Of a stretch of 21,773 nt of DNA, positions 6,743-14,670 are shown piece by piece. Origin of the DNA: an uncultured Anaerococcus sp. (lineage in GTDB: Bacteria; Bacillota; Clostridia; Tissierellales; Peptoniphilaceae); NCBI RefSeq assembly GCF_943912385.1, contig NZ_CALTTY010000021.1, positions 1 through 21,773 on the forward strand. The letters are read 5' to 3'. The notes beneath the pieces are model-generated. The model searched no databases. It was given only the letters and a program-made list of their open reading frames with translations, and had not been told where the DNA came from. Position 1 is the stretch's first letter. The number at the start of each line of letters is the position of its first letter. The translations under genes were made by a program, and so were the position numbers.

Positions 6743-7653
6743 AGGTCCCCCTGTCTATAATTTCTATCTTTCATCATTTTGTCTATGGTGGTTAGGGTTT
6801 TGGCCTTGTTTTTTGACCAGGCAGGATAGAAAATTTCCTCTCCTATACCATCACCTGTCAGTCTATTTATAACAATATCTGGGTCTAAATTCCTTAAGAG
6901 TGTTACTACTATTTTTACATAGTCTTCTCTCGTAATACCATAGCTTAGTCCATTTACCCTATAAAAATCATTAAGCCTGCTTACTTTTTCAATATATAGG
7001 TTGTGAATTTTAATTCCCCAGGGCCTTATACTATTAATATAGGCTATATCTTCTATAAAGTCCAGTCTATTTTCATAAGGCAGTCCCACTATCATGTGGA
7101 CTATGGTTTTAATTTCCCTATTATGAAGCTTTTTGATACCTTCATCAAAAGTTTGATGGCTATAGCCCCTATCTATAAAATCTAGGGTCCTTTCATTTAC
7201 TGTCTGCATACCCAGTTCAACTATTAGGAAATATTTTTCATTTATTTCTTCTAATAGGTCTAGGACCTCATCAGACAAGCAGTCCGCCCTGGTTGCTATA
7301 GCAATTCCTATAATATCTTTTTCTTCGAGGGCTTCGTAGTAGACTCTTCTTAGTTTTTCTACCGGTCCATAGGTGTTGGTGAAGTTTTGAAAATAGGCCA
7401 GGTAGGCCTCCTCCCTTCCCTCTTTGCTAAGTCTTTCTTTTTGAAAAGATATTTGCTCTTTTATTGAATGATTATGGTCAGTCCATTCCCCTGCGCCCCT
7501 GTCTGAACAGAAAATACAGCCCGTCCTTGATAGGGTCCCGTCCCTGTTAGGGCAGGTGAAGCCTCCATCTAGGGGGAGTTTTATTATTTTTTTCTGGTAT
7601 TTCACTTTCATATAGGAATCAAAGTCCCTATAGCGTTTTTTATTTATTTCCAT
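6727..7653 (-). CDS. Radical SAM protein, YhcC/YtqA (TIGR01212) family
   Basis: A 308-residue radical S-adenosylmethionine enzyme. The cluster cysteines sit as Cys34, Cys46 and Cys49 in the family pattern CPNRDGTLSRTGCIFC, a wider spacing than the classic CxxxCxxC. Further family blocks are ATRADCLSDEVLDLLEE, ELGMQTVNERTLDFIDRGY and HMIVGLPYE. The family is conserved in bacteria and has been linked to RNA or thiol modification, but I know of no firmly assigned reaction. The ATG at 7653 matches the family start. The nearest purine-rich site (AAAAGG) is 12 nt away, and a TATACT box ends six bases before the ATG, suggesting leaderless transcription. Co-transcribed with the overlapping hydrolase downstream. 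Confidence 0.9.
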   Translation of the reverse strand: MEINKKRYRDFDSYMKVKYQKKIIKLPLDGGFTCPNRDGTLSRTGCIFCSDRGAGEWTDHNHSIKEQISFQKERLSKEGREEAYLAYFQNFTNTYGPVEKLRRVYYEALEEKDIIGIAIATRADCLSDEVLDLLEEINEKYFLIVELGMQTVNERTLDFIDRGYSHQTFDEGIKKLHNREIKTIVHMIVGLPYENRLDFIEDIAYINSIRPWGIKIHNLYIEKVSRLNDFYRVNGLSYGITREDYVKIVVTLLRNLDPDIVINRLTGDGIGEEIFYPAWSKNKAKTLTTIDKMMKDRNYRQGDLWKEN

Positions 7654-7659
7654 AGGATG

Positions 7660-7684
7660 AGTATACCTTTTTCTTCTTAGTTTT
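7660..7684 (-). promoter_or_regulatory. Putative promoter of the radical SAM operon
   Basis: Minus-strand -10 TATACT (7660-7665) ends six bases before the ATG at 7653, the same geometry as the HAD phosphatase gene. The -35 is poor; TGGAGA with an 18-bp spacer is the best candidate. It lies just downstream of the feo terminator. Confidence 0.45.
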
Positions 7685-7691
7685 CTCCATA

Positions 7692-7717
7692 GAAAAAGAC
7701 CCCAGATGGCTGGAGTC
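7692..7717 (-). terminator. Intrinsic terminator of the feo operon
   Basis: Minus strand: GACTCCAG, loop CCAT, CTGGGGTC form an 8-bp stem (one G-U pair) followed by TTTTTC, just behind the Cys-rich peptide gene. Confidence 0.85.
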
Positions 7718-7725
7718 CTTATTTA

Positions 7726-7872
7726 TTAGTGGCAGCAGGATTTTTTGTTTTTTGGTGCACAGGCTGGGCAGTCTGCACATCCTTCCCCGCTGTTTGCTAT
7801 AAAGCGTCTGTAGATTATAAAGGCGCTTACACTTAGTATTATTAGTAGTAAAATCCATGAAGCTAGGTTCAT
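7726..7872 (-). CDS. FeoB-associated Cys-rich membrane peptide
   Basis: A 48-residue peptide. The N-terminus MNLASWILLLIILSVSAFII is a single membrane segment. It is followed by a basic YRRF turn and a Cys-rich cytoplasmic tail, ECADC-like: CADCPAC (Cys32, 35, 38) and SCCH at the end (Cys46, 47). This is the signature of the small FeoB-associated Cys-rich membrane proteins that often end feo operons in Firmicutes and may help iron handling or FeoB assembly. The start at 7872 has AAGGA about 7 nt upstream. It begins 19 nt after the feoB stop and is followed at once by the operon terminator. A longer overlapping frame (7640-7858) is a shadow. Confidence 0.88.
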   Translation of the reverse strand: MNLASWILLLIILSVSAFIIYRRFIANSGEGCADCPACAPKNKKSCCH

Positions 7873-7891
7873 ATATCTTCCTTTCTATAAG

Positions 7892-10039
7892 TTAAGCTAG
7901 TTGTTTTTCATAAGTCATAGTTTTTTCTGCATAGGGCTTTCTTACCACCATGTATATAAAGAAAGCTAGGGCTATGAGAGCTATTATGGTGCCGATTCCA
8001 AATATCTTGTATACAAAGAAATTAGCTAGCTGGTAAAATATCAAGCTTACTATATAAGCAAAACCCATTTGATAGGCTATGGTCATGGCTGTCCACCTCC
8101 TATCGTCCATCTCTGCTTTGATAGCACCTACTGCTGCAAAACATGGCATGCATAGCATGTTAAATAATAGGAATGAATAACCTGCAACTTGTGTTCCTAT
8201 TGCGGCACTGAAGGCTTGAAGTAATTCTGGTGTGTCTTCTGCAACATCACTACCTAGGCCTAAAACAACGCCCATGGTAGAAACTACGTTTTCTTTTGCT
8301 ACGAAACCTGATATTGTAGCAACTGTTGATTGCCAGCTTCCAAATCCTATTGGCCTAAAGATTACACCGATCACAGAACCTAATACAGCTATGATCGATC
8401 CTTCTGAGTTTTCTTCAACCAATTGTAATTTGAAGTCAAAGTTTGTTAAGAACCAAATTATGATAGCTGATAGGAAGATTATTGTTCCTGCTCTCTTAAC
8501 ATAGGCCTTAGACTTGTTATAAACGTCAGTTAAAACTGATTTTACTCTTGGTGCGTGGTATGGAGGAAGCTCCATAATAAATGGTGCTGGTTCATCTGCT
8601 AGGGCCTTAAATTTCTTTAGGATAATTCCTGAAAACACAATTGAAGCTATACCAATTGCGTAAAATGAGAATGATACTAAGGCTTTGTGATCTGGGAAAA
8701 ATGCTCCTGCTATAAGGGCAATTACTGGTAATTTTGCTGAACACGGCATGAAAGTAGATGTCATGATTGTAATCTTTCTATCTCTTTCATTTTCGATTGT
8801 TCTTGATGCTTGTATACCTGGTACACCACAACCTGTTGCAACCATGGCAGGGATAAATGATTTACCTGATAGGCCGAATTTCCTAAAGAGTCTGTCCATG
8901 ATAAAGGCAACCCTTGCCATATAACCAATATCTTCAAGGATTGATAATAAGGCAAATAGGACCATCATTTGTGGTAAAAATCCAAGTACTGCTCCCACAC
9001 CTGAAAGGGCACCGTCAGTTACCATTGATTGTAATACTGGATTGATATTTGCTCCCTCCATCCACTCACCAACTGCTGGTATTAGGGTGTCATCAAAAAA
9101 TCCGTTAACTGCTTCAGTAGCCATGGTTCCTGGTGAATGTTCATAAACCGCACCGAAAAATACCAAAAACATTACTAGAGCAAATATTGGTAGACCTAAG
9201 ATTCTTGAAGTTACAATCTTGTCAATCTTGTCTGTAAGGCTTTCCTTTGGTGGAGCCTTAACTAAGACCTTATCTGCAATTTCTGCTAGGTTTTCATACC
9301 TTGCTGTTGTGATAATTGACTCAGTATCATCATCTTCTTTTTCTTCGAAATCAAATCTTATTTTTTCAATTTTAGATAAGATTTCACTAGGGATTGTGAT
9401 GTGATTTAGTGATTCATCATCATTTTCAAAGGCCTTGATTGCATAATACCTAGCAAAATCTTCGCCAACAACTGGTTTTAAGTCTTCTGAAATTTCTCCT
9501 AGAGCTTTTTCAAGTTCAGGGTCAAATACCATGGCATGTGGTTTTTCTCCGCCCTTTACAAGTTCTAAGATTTTCTCAATTAATTTGTCAACACCCTTTT
9601 CCCTAGATGCAATTGTTTCAACTATTGGAGCATTGATATTCTTAGAAAGACCCTCAATGTCAATCTTATCACCCTTACCCCTTACTATATCCATCATGTT
9701 TAATGAGATAAGCATTGGAATACCAAGCTCTGCCAATTGGTTTGTAAGATAAAGGTTTCTAACTAGGTTTGATCCGTCAACAAGGTTTATTATTAAATCT
9801 GGTTTTTCATTAAGTAGATATTCCCTAGAAACAACTTCTTCCATAGTATATGGAGAAAGGGAATAAATTCCTGGTAAGTCTTCAATAATAATATCTTTGT
9901 GGCCTTTCAAAAGACCTTCTTTTTTATCTACGGTAACACCTGGCCAGTTACCAACTCTTTGATTTGACCCTGTAAGGGCATTGAAAAGTGTTGTTTTTCC
10001 TGAGTTTGGGTTACCTGCTAAAGCTACTCTAAATGTCAT
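7892..10039 (-). CDS. feoB: Ferrous iron transport protein FeoB
   Basis: A 715-residue Fe(II) transporter of the cytoplasmic membrane. The N-terminal G-domain shows G1 GNPNSGKTT (9-17), switch region GNWPGVTVDKKEG, G3 DLPG (54-57) and G4 NMMD (114-117). The membrane part follows from about residue 275, with conserved Cys-containing blocks FMPCSAKLPV, TGCGVPG and MLCMPC characteristic of the Feo gate regions. Length is within the family range. The ATG at 10039 overlaps the stop of the preceding feoA (ATGA), so translation is coupled. It is the third gene of an iron-regulated operon with two FeoA proteins upstream and the Cys-rich peptide downstream. It supplies iron under anoxic, reducing conditions. 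Confidence 0.97.
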   Translation of the reverse strand: MTFRVALAGNPNSGKTTLFNALTGSNQRVGNWPGVTVDKKEGLLKGHKDIIIEDLPGIYSLSPYTMEEVVSREYLLNEKPDLIINLVDGSNLVRNLYLTNQLAELGIPMLISLNMMDIVRGKGDKIDIEGLSKNINAPIVETIASREKGVDKLIEKILELVKGGEKPHAMVFDPELEKALGEISEDLKPVVGEDFARYYAIKAFENDDESLNHITIPSEILSKIEKIRFDFEEKEDDDTESIITTARYENLAEIADKVLVKAPPKESLTDKIDKIVTSRILGLPIFALVMFLVFFGAVYEHSPGTMATEAVNGFFDDTLIPAVGEWMEGANINPVLQSMVTDGALSGVGAVLGFLPQMMVLFALLSILEDIGYMARVAFIMDRLFRKFGLSGKSFIPAMVATGCGVPGIQASRTIENERDRKITIMTSTFMPCSAKLPVIALIAGAFFPDHKALVSFSFYAIGIASIVFSGIILKKFKALADEPAPFIMELPPYHAPRVKSVLTDVYNKSKAYVKRAGTIIFLSAIIIWFLTNFDFKLQLVEENSEGSIIAVLGSVIGVIFRPIGFGSWQSTVATISGFVAKENVVSTMGVVLGLGSDVAEDTPELLQAFSAAIGTQVAGYSFLLFNMLCMPCFAAVGAIKAEMDDRRWTAMTIAYQMGFAYIVSLIFYQLANFFVYKIFGIGTIIALIALAFFIYMVVRKPYAEKTMTYEKQLA

Positions 10040-10263
10040 ATCTCTTCCACACTTATATTTTTTGCGTCATCTTTTCTGATGCTTAGTTCGTATCCTCTTA
10101 AATTTATTTGGATAGGATCTCCAAGCGGAGCAACCTTCCTGATATAGATTTCAGTATTTTTTGTAATACCCATATCCATAATTCTTCTCTTTGTAGGCCC
10201 ATCGCCGCCTACTTTCGTAACTTTCACCGTGCTTTTAATTGGCACTTCATTTAAAAATGTCAT
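10036..10263 (-). CDS. feoA: FeoA-domain protein (second copy)
   Basis: A 75-residue cytoplasmic SH3-like FeoA protein. Family features are GGDGPTKRRIMDMGI and the block VAPLGDPIQINLRGYELSIR with the typical G-D-P-I turn. FeoA is thought to bind FeoB and support its transport or GTPase cycle. The start at 10263 overlaps the stop of the first feoA (TAATG) and its own stop overlaps the feoB start, so the three are translated as a coupled set. This copy is the more canonical of the two. Confidence 0.93.
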   Translation of the reverse strand: MTFLNEVPIKSTVKVTKVGGDGPTKRRIMDMGITKNTEIYIRKVAPLGDPIQINLRGYELSIRKDDAKNISVEEI

Positions 10264-10484
10264 TAAGCCGCCTCCCTAACTATTATTTTTTTGGCTAGGT
10301 CTTTGTTTAAGGCAAATCTATTGTCATCAATAGAAAATATGTAATTAACCCCGTCAAAGCTTAGCACTTTTATTTTTCTACCCTTGCCAAATCCTAGGTT
10401 TTGCAAGTGTTTGATGATTTTATCATCACCTTTGAGCTTGATTACTTCTACTAAGTCTCCTGCACTATAAAATGTAATAGGCAT
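10263..10484 (-). CDS. FeoA-domain protein (first copy)
   Basis: A 73-residue FeoA-like SH3 protein, diverged from the second copy. It keeps a basic LGFGKGRKIKVLSF block and ends DLAKKIIVREAA. Double feoA genes before feoB are common in Clostridia-related Firmicutes. The ATG at 10484 has AAGGAG 6 nt upstream. It is the first gene of the operon, behind a leader carrying a 10-bp inverted repeat (ATATGTAAAT/ATTTACATAT, about 10505-10544) and two Fur-like boxes. Confidence 0.88.
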   Translation of the reverse strand: MPITFYSAGDLVEVIKLKGDDKIIKHLQNLGFGKGRKIKVLSFDGVNYIFSIDDNRFALNKDLAKKIIVREAA

Positions 10485-10504
10485 GATAGCTCCTTTCTAA
10501 ACAT

Positions 10505-10544
10505 ATATGTAAATCGAATTTAAACTCATCTTGTATTTACATAT
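10505..10544 (-). promoter_or_regulatory. Leader stem-loop of the feo operon
   Basis: ATATGTAAAT (10505-10514) and ATTTACATAT (10535-10544) are perfectly complementary around a 20-nt loop, between promoter and ribosome binding site. It could be an mRNA hairpin or an extra operator. Confidence 0.45.
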
Positions 10545-10553
10545 TATCACATA

Positions 10554-10568
10554 AGATAATGAATATCA
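10554..10568. promoter_or_regulatory. Fur-like box 1
   Basis: AGATAATGAATATCA matches the 7-1-7 Fur-type pattern TGATAATnATTATCA at 12 of 14 positions. It lies downstream of the predicted -10 of the feo operon, a repressing position. Confidence 0.6.
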
Positions 10569-10575
10569 ATACTAT

Positions 10576-10605
10576 TTAATAATAATTATCGTTATATTTT
10601 GTCAA
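10576..10605 (-). promoter_or_regulatory. Promoter of the feo operon
   Basis: Minus strand: perfect -35 TTGACA (10600-10605), 18-bp spacer, -10 TATTAA (10576-10581, 4 of 6). The -10 and part of the spacer are covered by Fur-like box 2, consistent with repression when iron is plentiful. A second promoter using GATAAT near 10545-10550 is possible. Confidence 0.5.
10577..10591. promoter_or_regulatory. Fur-like box 2
   Basis: TAATAATAATTATCG matches the TGATAATnATTATCA pattern at 12 of 14 positions. It is 23 bp from box 1 (start to start), about two helical turns. Confidence 0.6.
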
Positions 10606-10670
10606 TCTGATTTTGTTTGTTAAGGGAAAGCGATATAGGCTATAACCATTCTAGTCTTTTAGGAGATTTT

Positions 10671-10679
10671 TGATATAAT
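10671..10679 (+). promoter_or_regulatory. Extended -10 promoter of the aldolase gene
   Basis: TGATATAAT fits the TGnTATAAT extended -10 pattern; no good -35 is present at 17-18 bp. The leader is about 50 nt and ends in GGAAGG before the ATG at 10735. Confidence 0.55.
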
Positions 10680-10734
10680 GTAAATAAGAAAATTATTAAA
10701 GATTAAAAATTAAAAATTAAAGAAGGAAGGTCAG

Positions 10735-11748
10735 ATGTATTTTTTTGTAAATGATTATAATTCGATAGCTTATCCCGAAATCCTTGATGCCCTAAAGGAT
10801 GCAACCTGCGAAAAAAATACTGGCTATGGCGAAGATATCCATAGCGAAAATGCTAGAAAACTTATAAAAAAAGCCTTGGAAGATGAAGAAGTAGATATAT
10901 ATTTTCTTCCGGGTGGAACTGGTGCAAATATAATAGGAGCGGCAAGCGGTATGCGACAGCAAGATTCGATTATCTCTGCCAAATCCGGACATATAGAATG
11001 CCACGAAGCAGGATCTATTGAAGCGACTGGTATAAAAATCGAAACTATCCCTACAGAAGACGGAAAGCTTTCAAAAGAATCTATCAAAAATTTTCACGAA
11101 AAATTTGGGACTGAATATCTAACAATTCCAAAAAAGGTCTACATCTCAAATACTACAGAGCTGGGCACTGTCTATAAGAAAAAAGAACTAGAAAAAATCT
11201 ATGCCTATTGCAAGGAAAATGGTATGTACTTTTTTATAGATGGGGCAAGGATGGCGGCAGCTCTATCTTCTGAGCTCTGCGACTATGGCATATCTGACCT
11301 GGTAAATCTCTGTGATATTTTCTACTTGGGTGGTACCAAGGCCGGTTTCTTGTTTGGGGAAGCCCTGGTTGTTGTAAATGAAGAGCTTAAAAAGGATATG
11401 AATAACCTCATCAAGCAAAAAGGAACCATGCTTGCCAAGGGCTTTGTATCTGGAATCATGTGGGAAAGGGTCTTTTCCGAAGATGATTTTTACCTAAGGG
11501 GAAGTAAAATCGCTTTCGAAAGTGCAGAGATCCTTGCAAGAGGTCTTGAAGATAAGGGCTATAAACTCGCCTTTCCCTTTGAGTCAAACCAGGTCTTTGT
11601 CCTCCTAGATGATGATAAACTTAAAAAATGGCAAAAAATTGCAAGATTTGAAACAACTGGCCATAAGGAAAAAATGACCATAGCAAGGCTTGTTACAACC
11701 TATAGGACAAGCAAGGAAGAAGTCCTATCCTTCCTTAAAGAAATTTAG
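10735..11748 (+). CDS. Threonine aldolase / beta-eliminating lyase family PLP enzyme
   Basis: A 337-residue PLP-dependent fold-type I enzyme, most like low-specificity L-threonine aldolase (threonine to glycine plus acetaldehyde). The Schiff-base lysine is Lys202 in YLGGTKAGFLFGEA. FIDGARMAAAL supplies the PLP-binding Asp169 and Arg172, and the GHIECHEAG block has the ring-stacking His. FLPGGTGANIIG and TGYGEDI are also family blocks. Length is typical. The start has GGAAGG upstream. It is a single gene between two divergent or convergent units, and its 3' end faces the secretion cluster across a shared terminator about 120 nt on. Confidence 0.9.
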   Translation: MYFFVNDYNSIAYPEILDALKDATCEKNTGYGEDIHSENARKLIKKALEDEEVDIYFLPGGTGANIIGAASGMRQQDSIISAKSGHIECHEAGSIEATGIKIETIPTEDGKLSKESIKNFHEKFGTEYLTIPKKVYISNTTELGTVYKKKELEKIYAYCKENGMYFFIDGARMAAALSSELCDYGISDLVNLCDIFYLGGTKAGFLFGEALVVVNEELKKDMNNLIKQKGTMLAKGFVSGIMWERVFSEDDFYLRGSKIAFESAEILARGLEDKGYKLAFPFESNQVFVLLDDDKLKKWQKIARFETTGHKEKMTIARLVTTYRTSKEEVLSFLKEI

Positions 11749-11870
11749 AAAATAAATCCACGGTTTTAAGTCTTTTAAAAATTTTTTAAGGTATATCCTA
11801 GATTTTATAATTCTAATTTAAAGGTGAAATCCCAGATTATGAAAATCTACTTTAGCCTATATTTCCACTA

Positions 11871-11912
11871 AAAAATACTCCTCAGAATAGGTTATATTCT
11901 GAGGAGTTTTAA
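11871..11912. terminator. Bidirectional terminator
   Basis: ACTCCTCAGAAT (11877-11888) pairs perfectly with ATTCTGAGGAGT (11896-11907). The minus strand continues with ATTTTTTAG and the plus strand with TTTTAAATT. It ends the secreted-protein cluster three bases after its last stop codon. Confidence 0.85.
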
Positions 11913-11914
11913 AT

Positions 11915-13009
11915 TTAGTTTATAACAAAGTATTTCCCGTCCACTTCTTCTATTCTGGAATTTTCTGGGTTAGCTGGGAAATTACTTGTAGCTTTTGGGC
12001 GGGAGTTCGATTCATTTATAGTCCTTGACTTTAAAATTTCCTGGTCTGATTTTAGGAAGTAGTCATAGATTACAAAATCACCGATGTTTTCAACATAGCC
12101 TTCCCTATAGTTTATAATTGGGTCATCCCAGGTAGTGTCTATGTGGTAGTAAGATCCCATAACCTTGACCATATTCCACATGTGATCTTCCCCATTTTCT
12201 AGGGACTTGCCTGTGATAAGTCTTGTCTTAAGACCTGCCTGCCTTGCCATAAGGTCAAAGAGTGTAGCATAGGCATTACACACTCCGCCATTTCCATAGA
12301 GGATGGATGCTGGGTGGTAGATAGAGATACCGCCACTTTCTTCCTTGCTATCTCCCCTGTTATAGAAATTTTCCTTGACTATAAAGTCGTGGATTTTCTG
12401 AACTTTGGCGTATTCTGTCAGGGATGGGTCTATATTTTCACTGAACCAGTCTCTCACAAAGGAATTTACCGCGTATTCCATGTCGATATCCACCCTATAT
12501 TTTACATCAAATTTTGCCTTTTCTATATAGGTCTTAGAATCTTTTGACTTATTAGGGTTATAAGTTGTATCTAACCTTGCTGACCCATATTGGCCATAGT
12601 AAAAATAATCATCTTCCTTGGCAACTTCTAGGAAAATTTTGGAGATACTATCATTGCTGGTAGCTTTGCCTATGTCTACAGTAAAGTAGCTATCCCTGTT
12701 TTGTAGGTGGGGTCTGATTTGATTTTTAATTCTGATATTTTCCTTGCAGGTCTCCTGGATTTTTATCATCCTGTCTATATTTCTTTCGCATCTTTCTATT
12801 AGGTCATAGAGCCTAGCTTTTTTATCCTGACTCATCTTAGAGCTTTTTAAAAGCTTCCTAAGGTCTAAAAATTCTTCTTTTTGACTCTTTGTGTCAAATG
12901 CCACAATCTTTTCTTCTACTTCCTGGCTTAGGGCGTAGCTTGCTTGTGGGCTTAGAAAAAATGCTAGGGCAAAGACTAATAAAATCTTATTTCTAAACTT
13001 CACTCTCAT
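11915..13009 (-). CDS. Secreted transglutaminase-like protein
   Basis: A 364-residue exported protein. A signal peptide (residues 1-26, ending ASYALS) is followed by a helical region with Lys/Glu pairs, then a transglutaminase-like core at about 200-300. The cysteine-protease-type triad is visible: Cys244 in GGVCNAYATLFDLM, His276 in EDHMWNMV and Asp291 in YYHIDTTWDDP. Such domains in bacteria act as proteases, peptide cyclases or cross-linking enzymes; the reaction here is not known. No anchor is seen, so it is probably free or loosely wall-bound. It is the last gene of the cluster, 30 nt after the 178-residue gene with no promoter between. The ribosome binding site is weak (GTAAGTAAG), suggesting dependence on upstream translation. 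It lacks the shared C-terminal module. Confidence 0.88.
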   Translation of the reverse strand: MRVKFRNKILLVFALAFFLSPQASYALSQEVEEKIVAFDTKSQKEEFLDLRKLLKSSKMSQDKKARLYDLIERCERNIDRMIKIQETCKENIRIKNQIRPHLQNRDSYFTVDIGKATSNDSISKIFLEVAKEDDYFYYGQYGSARLDTTYNPNKSKDSKTYIEKAKFDVKYRVDIDMEYAVNSFVRDWFSENIDPSLTEYAKVQKIHDFIVKENFYNRGDSKEESGGISIYHPASILYGNGGVCNAYATLFDLMARQAGLKTRLITGKSLENGEDHMWNMVKVMGSYYHIDTTWDDPIINYREGYVENIGDFVIYDYFLKSDQEILKSRTINESNSRPKATSNFPANPENSRIEEVDGKYFVIN

Positions 13010-13039
13010 TATCTTACTTACTTCTTAAATTTTCTCCGA

Positions 13040-13576
13040 CTATAGTCTTTGAAGGAGGGCTTCGGACCTTTGGATTATAGATTCAGCTGTTTGTATTTGC
13101 TTGATAAGTTTTGATTTTACCTTAGCAACAGAATTTGGAGCATTTTCTAAAAGGAACCTGGCTGATTTTATACTTAATTTGTTATCTTCTACAGCATCTC
13201 TTAATTTCGCCATCTTAACTTGCCTGTCAACTTCACGTCTTATAGTTGCCTTGGCCTCATTGATATTTGCTGTGGCTTGGGCTAATTCATCAAGGCTTGC
13301 TTGGTTACCTTTTTCTATAATTCTTTGTCCATTTGCTATGGCTTTTTCATAAGCTGCCTTGCTATTTTCTGAGGCATAGGAATTAAAAGCCTCACTTGAT
13401 ACAACTGTGGCCCTGTCGGCTACTGCATATCTTAGCTCTTCTTTTTGACTCTTATATTTTTGATTAGCGCTTGCTTCTGCTGCATATGAATTTTCTATAC
13501 TTGTATTTGCTAAGCCTAAAAATGCAAGGTTTGCTGCTAGTATTGATAGGCTCAGTCTTTTTAATATCTTTTTCAA
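13040..13576 (-). CDS. Secreted FIVAR-like protein with shared helical module
   Basis: A 178-residue exported protein. A signal peptide ends near NSYAAEA. One FIVAR-like three-helix unit (about 45-112) precedes the shared module at 124-178, which forms the very C-terminus (KLRDAVEDNKLSIKSARF, LLENAPNSVAKVKSKL, AESIIQRSEALLQRL). It is the closest relative of the module in the surface protein at 339-1673. The start is a TTG at 13574-13576; AGGGGG lies 6 nt upstream, inside the last codons of the 340-residue gene. Only 3 nt separate that stop codon from the TTG, so translation is coupled. No membrane anchor is visible. Function unknown. Confidence 0.85.
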   Translation of the reverse strand: MKKILKRLSLSILAANLAFLGLANTSIENSYAAEASANQKYKSQKEELRYAVADRATVVSSEAFNSYASENSKAAYEKAIANGQRIIEKGNQASLDELAQATANINEAKATIRREVDRQVKMAKLRDAVEDNKLSIKSARFLLENAPNSVAKVKSKLIKQIQTAESIIQRSEALLQRL

Positions 13577-13579
13577 TTT

Positions 13580-14602
13580 TTACCCCCTTATTCCTTTTAT
13601 CTTTTCAAGGTAGGCTTCTGATTTTTCGATAACCTCTCTGGCATCTTCCATAATCTTAATTAGCTTATCCTTGACTGGAGCTACTTGTTTTGGTGCTATT
13701 TCTAATAGGGTTTGGCCTGATTTTATTGCAATTTTGTTGGTATCTATAGCCTCTTCTAATTTTTTTATAACTGCTTCTAGTTTTTCATCACTCATTTTTA
13801 CCTCTACAAGGGCAAGTCTGGCTGATTTAAGAGTTTCAGCTATTTCCTTATATTCGGTAGCTGACTTGATATTTGACTTATCTTCTACACTTGTTTCAGC
13901 AAGTCTTAGGGCTGACATGAAAGTGTCAAAGCTTTTTTGGGTGTAGGATACGCCCTTATCCCTAAGAGGTGACGCTTTTTCTATCTCTTCTTTTAAAATA
14001 GCCTTAATTTCAACAGGTGCATAAGATTCTGCAATATTAGCCTTGGCTTCTCTTAAATCCTTTGTGTAAGAATCTACCATGGTTTTTGATAGGCTCTCTT
14101 CATCATAGTTATAGATGGTTCTTACACGGTCTGCCTTATCGTGGGCATCCAGGTAAGCCTCTTTTTGCTTGATTGTCGCATTTTTATAGGCATCTGACGC
14201 TAGAAAATCATTGTGGCTTTCTATAAGGTCTTTTAGTTCTCCGACAGACGCTTTTTCTCCATTTAAGTCAGTAATAGCAAATTTAATATAGGTGGTACTT
14301 GTTGCCATATTAATCTTTGCATCATCTGATACAGTATTTGGAGAAATATTCTCTTTTACTTGTTCAGCTCCTGCTAGGGCGTCGTCTAGTTTCTTCTTAT
14401 AATAATCATCAGCATTTATATATTTATAGGAGTTTTTAACTGCCTTGGCATCTTCTATTGCCTGGGTGAAATTTTCATATACTTCCTCATATTCTGATAA
14501 GCTTGTTGTCTCTGTCGCATAGGCCTTATCTATTGTTGGCCCAAGGGTTGTTGAAGCCAGCGCAAGGGCTAGGATAAGCTTTTTTATGTTTTTATTTTTC
14601 AT
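13580..14602 (-). CDS. Secreted FIVAR-repeat protein with shared helical module
   Basis: A 340-residue exported protein. The signal peptide runs to about residue 29 (DKAYATE). Three FIVAR-like helical units follow (about 35-115, 120-193, 199-268), with the usual Tyr, Ala and Leu positions. The shared module is at 280-335 (KLEEAIDTNKIAIKSG, TLLEIAPKQVAPVKDKL, REVIEKSEAYLEKI) at the C-terminus. FIVAR domains in other surface proteins bind host or wall glycans or act as spacers; here the ligand is unknown. The ATG at 14602 has AAAGG 7 nt upstream. A terminator separates it from the lipoprotein gene, and TATATT at 14638-14643 may be its own -10. Confidence 0.85.
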   Translation of the reverse strand: MKNKNIKKLILALALASTTLGPTIDKAYATETTSLSEYEEVYENFTQAIEDAKAVKNSYKYINADDYYKKKLDDALAGAEQVKENISPNTVSDDAKINMATSTTYIKFAITDLNGEKASVGELKDLIESHNDFLASDAYKNATIKQKEAYLDAHDKADRVRTIYNYDEESLSKTMVDSYTKDLREAKANIAESYAPVEIKAILKEEIEKASPLRDKGVSYTQKSFDTFMSALRLAETSVEDKSNIKSATEYKEIAETLKSARLALVEVKMSDEKLEAVIKKLEEAIDTNKIAIKSGQTLLEIAPKQVAPVKDKLIKIMEDAREVIEKSEAYLEKIKGIRG

Positions 14603-14670
14603 ATCTTACCTTTCTTTATCCAAATATTCTTTCTTTTAATATACCCTTTTTACTTCTTTATAAAAGCTTA

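Noticed and set aside
7640..7858. A 72-codon minus-strand frame between feoB and the radical SAM gene
   Set aside because: It overlaps the Cys-rich peptide gene in another frame, runs through the feo terminator, and has no recognisable features. The 48-codon frame has the ribosome binding site and family signature.
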